Assembly (NCBI RefSeq): GCF_018919395.1
Contig: NZ_JAHLME010000002.1
Span: 248,001-312,000, forward strand
Reading direction: 5' to 3'
Length of the DNA: 64,000 nucleotides
From: Geomonas azotofigens
Lineage (GTDB): Bacteria > Desulfobacterota > Desulfuromonadia > Geobacterales > Geobacteraceae
Part shown: in pieces, positions 62,633-64,000 of the stretch
Numbering within the stretch: the first letter of the stretch is position 1
How the letters are laid out: the number at the start of each line of letters is the position of its first letter
Program-made: the position numbers and the translations under genes
The notes under the pieces: generated by a model
The model's input: the letters and a program-made list of their open reading frames with translations, nothing else
Told to the model about the DNA's origin: nothing
The model's database searches: none

Positions 62633-63612
62633 TTCAGGTACTCAGCCAGTCTTACGGCAAACTCTTCGGCGGACCAGTTGCGCACCAGGAGCCGGGGCAA
62701 CTGGAAACGGGAAACTACGGGAAAGACAGCGCCGCCAAAGTTGGCGCAGGCACAGTCAAAACCCTCGTCCTGCAAGATCCGCTGCGTTTGACGGGCATAA
62801 CTTTGCCTGGTGCCGTAGGGATAAGCGAAGCTGCGCACCGGCTGCCCACAGATATCTTCCAGCCGCTGTCTCCCCTGGGCGATCTCGCAGCGCTGCTCGG
62901 TACCGGAAAGAAGGGCGAGGTTGGCGTGGTTTTGCGTGTGCGCCCCGATCTCGACGACGTCCTCCTCCGCGAGGCGGCGCAGTTCCTGCTCGGTGAGAAA
63001 CCGGCGCTCCCCCGAATCGGCGCAGCATCTGCCGGCCCACTCCCTGAGCTGAGCCATCGTCTCGACACGCTGGACAGGGGTGGAGAGACGCAGCTGATCG
63101 CAAAGCACCTGATAGGCATGCTGCCGCCCACAGCTCACGCCGCCAAGCAGGTTCCAGGAAGGATCAACCGGGCCGTGCGAGCCAAACTCCCAGGCCCTGG
63201 TATGGCCGTTTAACGTCAGCTGCAACCGTTTGGGCAGTACCGCGGACCACAGCAACAGGTCTGCCAGTTCGTCCCAGTATGGCCGCTGCGCATCCCCTAG
63301 AAACCCCGTGGCCACAAAGACCGTGGCGGGGACCAGGTACTGCCGCAGCAGCGGGACGGCGTTGGTGAGGTTGTCTGAATAACCGTCGTCAAAGGTAACC
63401 ACCACACTGCCCGGCTGCCAGCTTTCCCTGGCGGAGAGGGGCGCAGGGAGATATCGGGAACGAAGCACGTCCATGTGACCGGCGAAATTCTCCGGTGAAA
63501 CGCAGAGCAACTGCGGATCCCTGGCAGTATCGGCGACCCGATGGTAGAGCAGGATCGCCGCTTGTGGCACCATGCACCGCGCCAACTTCCTGAGCATCAA
63601 TTCTCCGTACAT
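62629..63612 (-). CDS. Polysaccharide deacetylase (CE4/NodB-like)
   Basis: 327 residues. VVVTFDDGYSDNLTNAVPLL carries the TFDDG catalytic and metal motif; GAHTQNHANL is the HxxxH-like second motif and SFAYPYGTRQSYARQ the third. A cysteine-rich stretch (GRCCADSGERR) lies between. It probably removes N-acetyl groups from the polysaccharide or from a lipid-linked intermediate; no signal peptide is evident. Confidence 0.9.
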   Translation of the reverse strand: MYGELMLRKLARCMVPQAAILLYHRVADTARDPQLLCVSPENFAGHMDVLRSRYLPAPLSARESWQPGSVVVTFDDGYSDNLTNAVPLLRQYLVPATVFVATGFLGDAQRPYWDELADLLLWSAVLPKRLQLTLNGHTRAWEFGSHGPVDPSWNLLGGVSCGRQHAYQVLCDQLRLSTPVQRVETMAQLREWAGRCCADSGERRFLTEQELRRLAEEDVVEIGAHTQNHANLALLSGTEQRCEIAQGRQRLEDICGQPVRSFAYPYGTRQSYARQTQRILQDEGFDCACANFGGAVFPVVSRFQLPRLLVRNWSAEEFAVRLAEYLK

Positions 63613-63615
63613 CGG

Positions 63616-64000
63616 TCAGCTCCGGGCCCGCTTCACCGCTCGCACGGTGATCAGCACCTGGTAATCCTCGTCCCGGAATTCGAGCTCAGCTCTGGTGAGT
63701 TCACGGCTGGCAAGTCCATGCAGGAAGCTGCAGGCGACGAGAACGTTTCCGTGGCTTGCAACGGCCACGTTCTGGTCCCCGAACACGTCGCCGAACAGAC
63801 GGCGGGCGGCAACGTCGCTGAGGCGCCAAAAGTCGCCCCAGCGGTCCATGTCATACCGGCTGATCTGGCTGATGCCGGCAAAGGTTGCCAGGAGCACTCC
63901 TCCCTCCTTCAGCTTCAGGTAGGTGTTGGCAACCGCATCCTGCAGGTCGTAGATAAAAGGGAACGTCTGTGTCAGGATCATGCATTCAAAGGAGCGGTCG
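63616..64000 (-). CDS. SAM-dependent methyltransferase (5' end beyond window)
   Basis: Partial: 127 codons visible, open to the right edge. The readable part (DRSFECMILTQTFPFIYDLQDAVANTYLKL, KEGGVLLATFAGISQISRYDMDRWGDFWR) is the C-terminal half of a class I methyltransferase frequently found with polysaccharide genes. An ATG at 63981 exists but the frame continues upstream with family-like sequence, so it is not the start. Confidence 0.8.
   Translation of the reverse strand, partial: DRSFECMILTQTFPFIYDLQDAVANTYLKLKEGGVLLATFAGISQISRYDMDRWGDFWRLSDVAARRLFGDVFGDQNVAVASHGNVLVACSFLHGLASRELTRAELEFRDEDYQVLITVRAVKRARS

Overview
The window looks like a chromosomal segment of a Geobacteraceae-type bacterium (Desulfuromonadia). 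This is inferred from high GC, the mix of gene families, a diheme cytochrome at the head of a nitrate reductase operon, and abundant short palindromic intergenic repeats. No 16S or other taxonomic marker is present. There are no tRNAs, rRNAs, CRISPR arrays, IS elements or capsid genes.

Region 1 (1-7057, minus strand) is the 5' part of a Tad/Flp pilus locus. In transcription order it has a sigma-54 activator with an N-terminal PilZ-like domain, two tandem Flp pilins, a rho-independent terminator, then TadE, CpaB, CpaC secretin, TadG and a partial CpaE/TadZ. Upstream of the pilins I see a sigma-54 promoter, five helically phased CTTTACAC-type repeats that could be the activator's binding sites, and a perfect 10-bp inverted repeat over the -12 element. 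Divergent from the activator is a MshEN-AAA ATPase, so two neighbouring genes carry potential c-di-GMP sensors.

Region 2 (about 9380-35202, plus strand) is the most notable: a complete extracellular contractile injection system (eCIS, Afp/PVC-like). Its order is cap (Pvc16-like), one sheath, two tubes, DUF5908, LysM baseplate hub, VgrG-like spike, PAAR, gp25, Afp11/baseplate J, Afp12-like, a 1465-residue protein with four 75-residue Ig/SprB-like repeats, an Afp14-like tape measure, a 1202-residue DUF4157 cargo protein with a C-terminal HNH-like nuclease module, an unknown gene that may be its immunity partner, and the Afp15 AAA+ ATPase.

Region 3 (35370-47310) is nitrate respiration: moeA, a diheme cytochrome c, narGHJI, a NarK-type transporter and a TauE-family exporter with a structured leader. 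A Crp/Fnr-type operator in class II position precedes the cytochrome. The same architecture precedes the hemerythrin gene at 48264-48671, suggesting one regulon. uppP lies between.

Region 4 (48782-64000, minus strand) is a surface-polysaccharide cluster: glycosyltransferases including a GT11 fucosyltransferase, several methyltransferases, a radical SAM/SPASM protein, a DUF268 protein and a polysaccharide deacetylase, mostly with overlapping or abutting genes. It ends at a clear terminator (50224-50286) before a DUF6056-like membrane protein.

Three classes of dispersed palindromic repeats run through regions 2 and 3. One of them sits in frame inside both narG and the Afp12-like gene.
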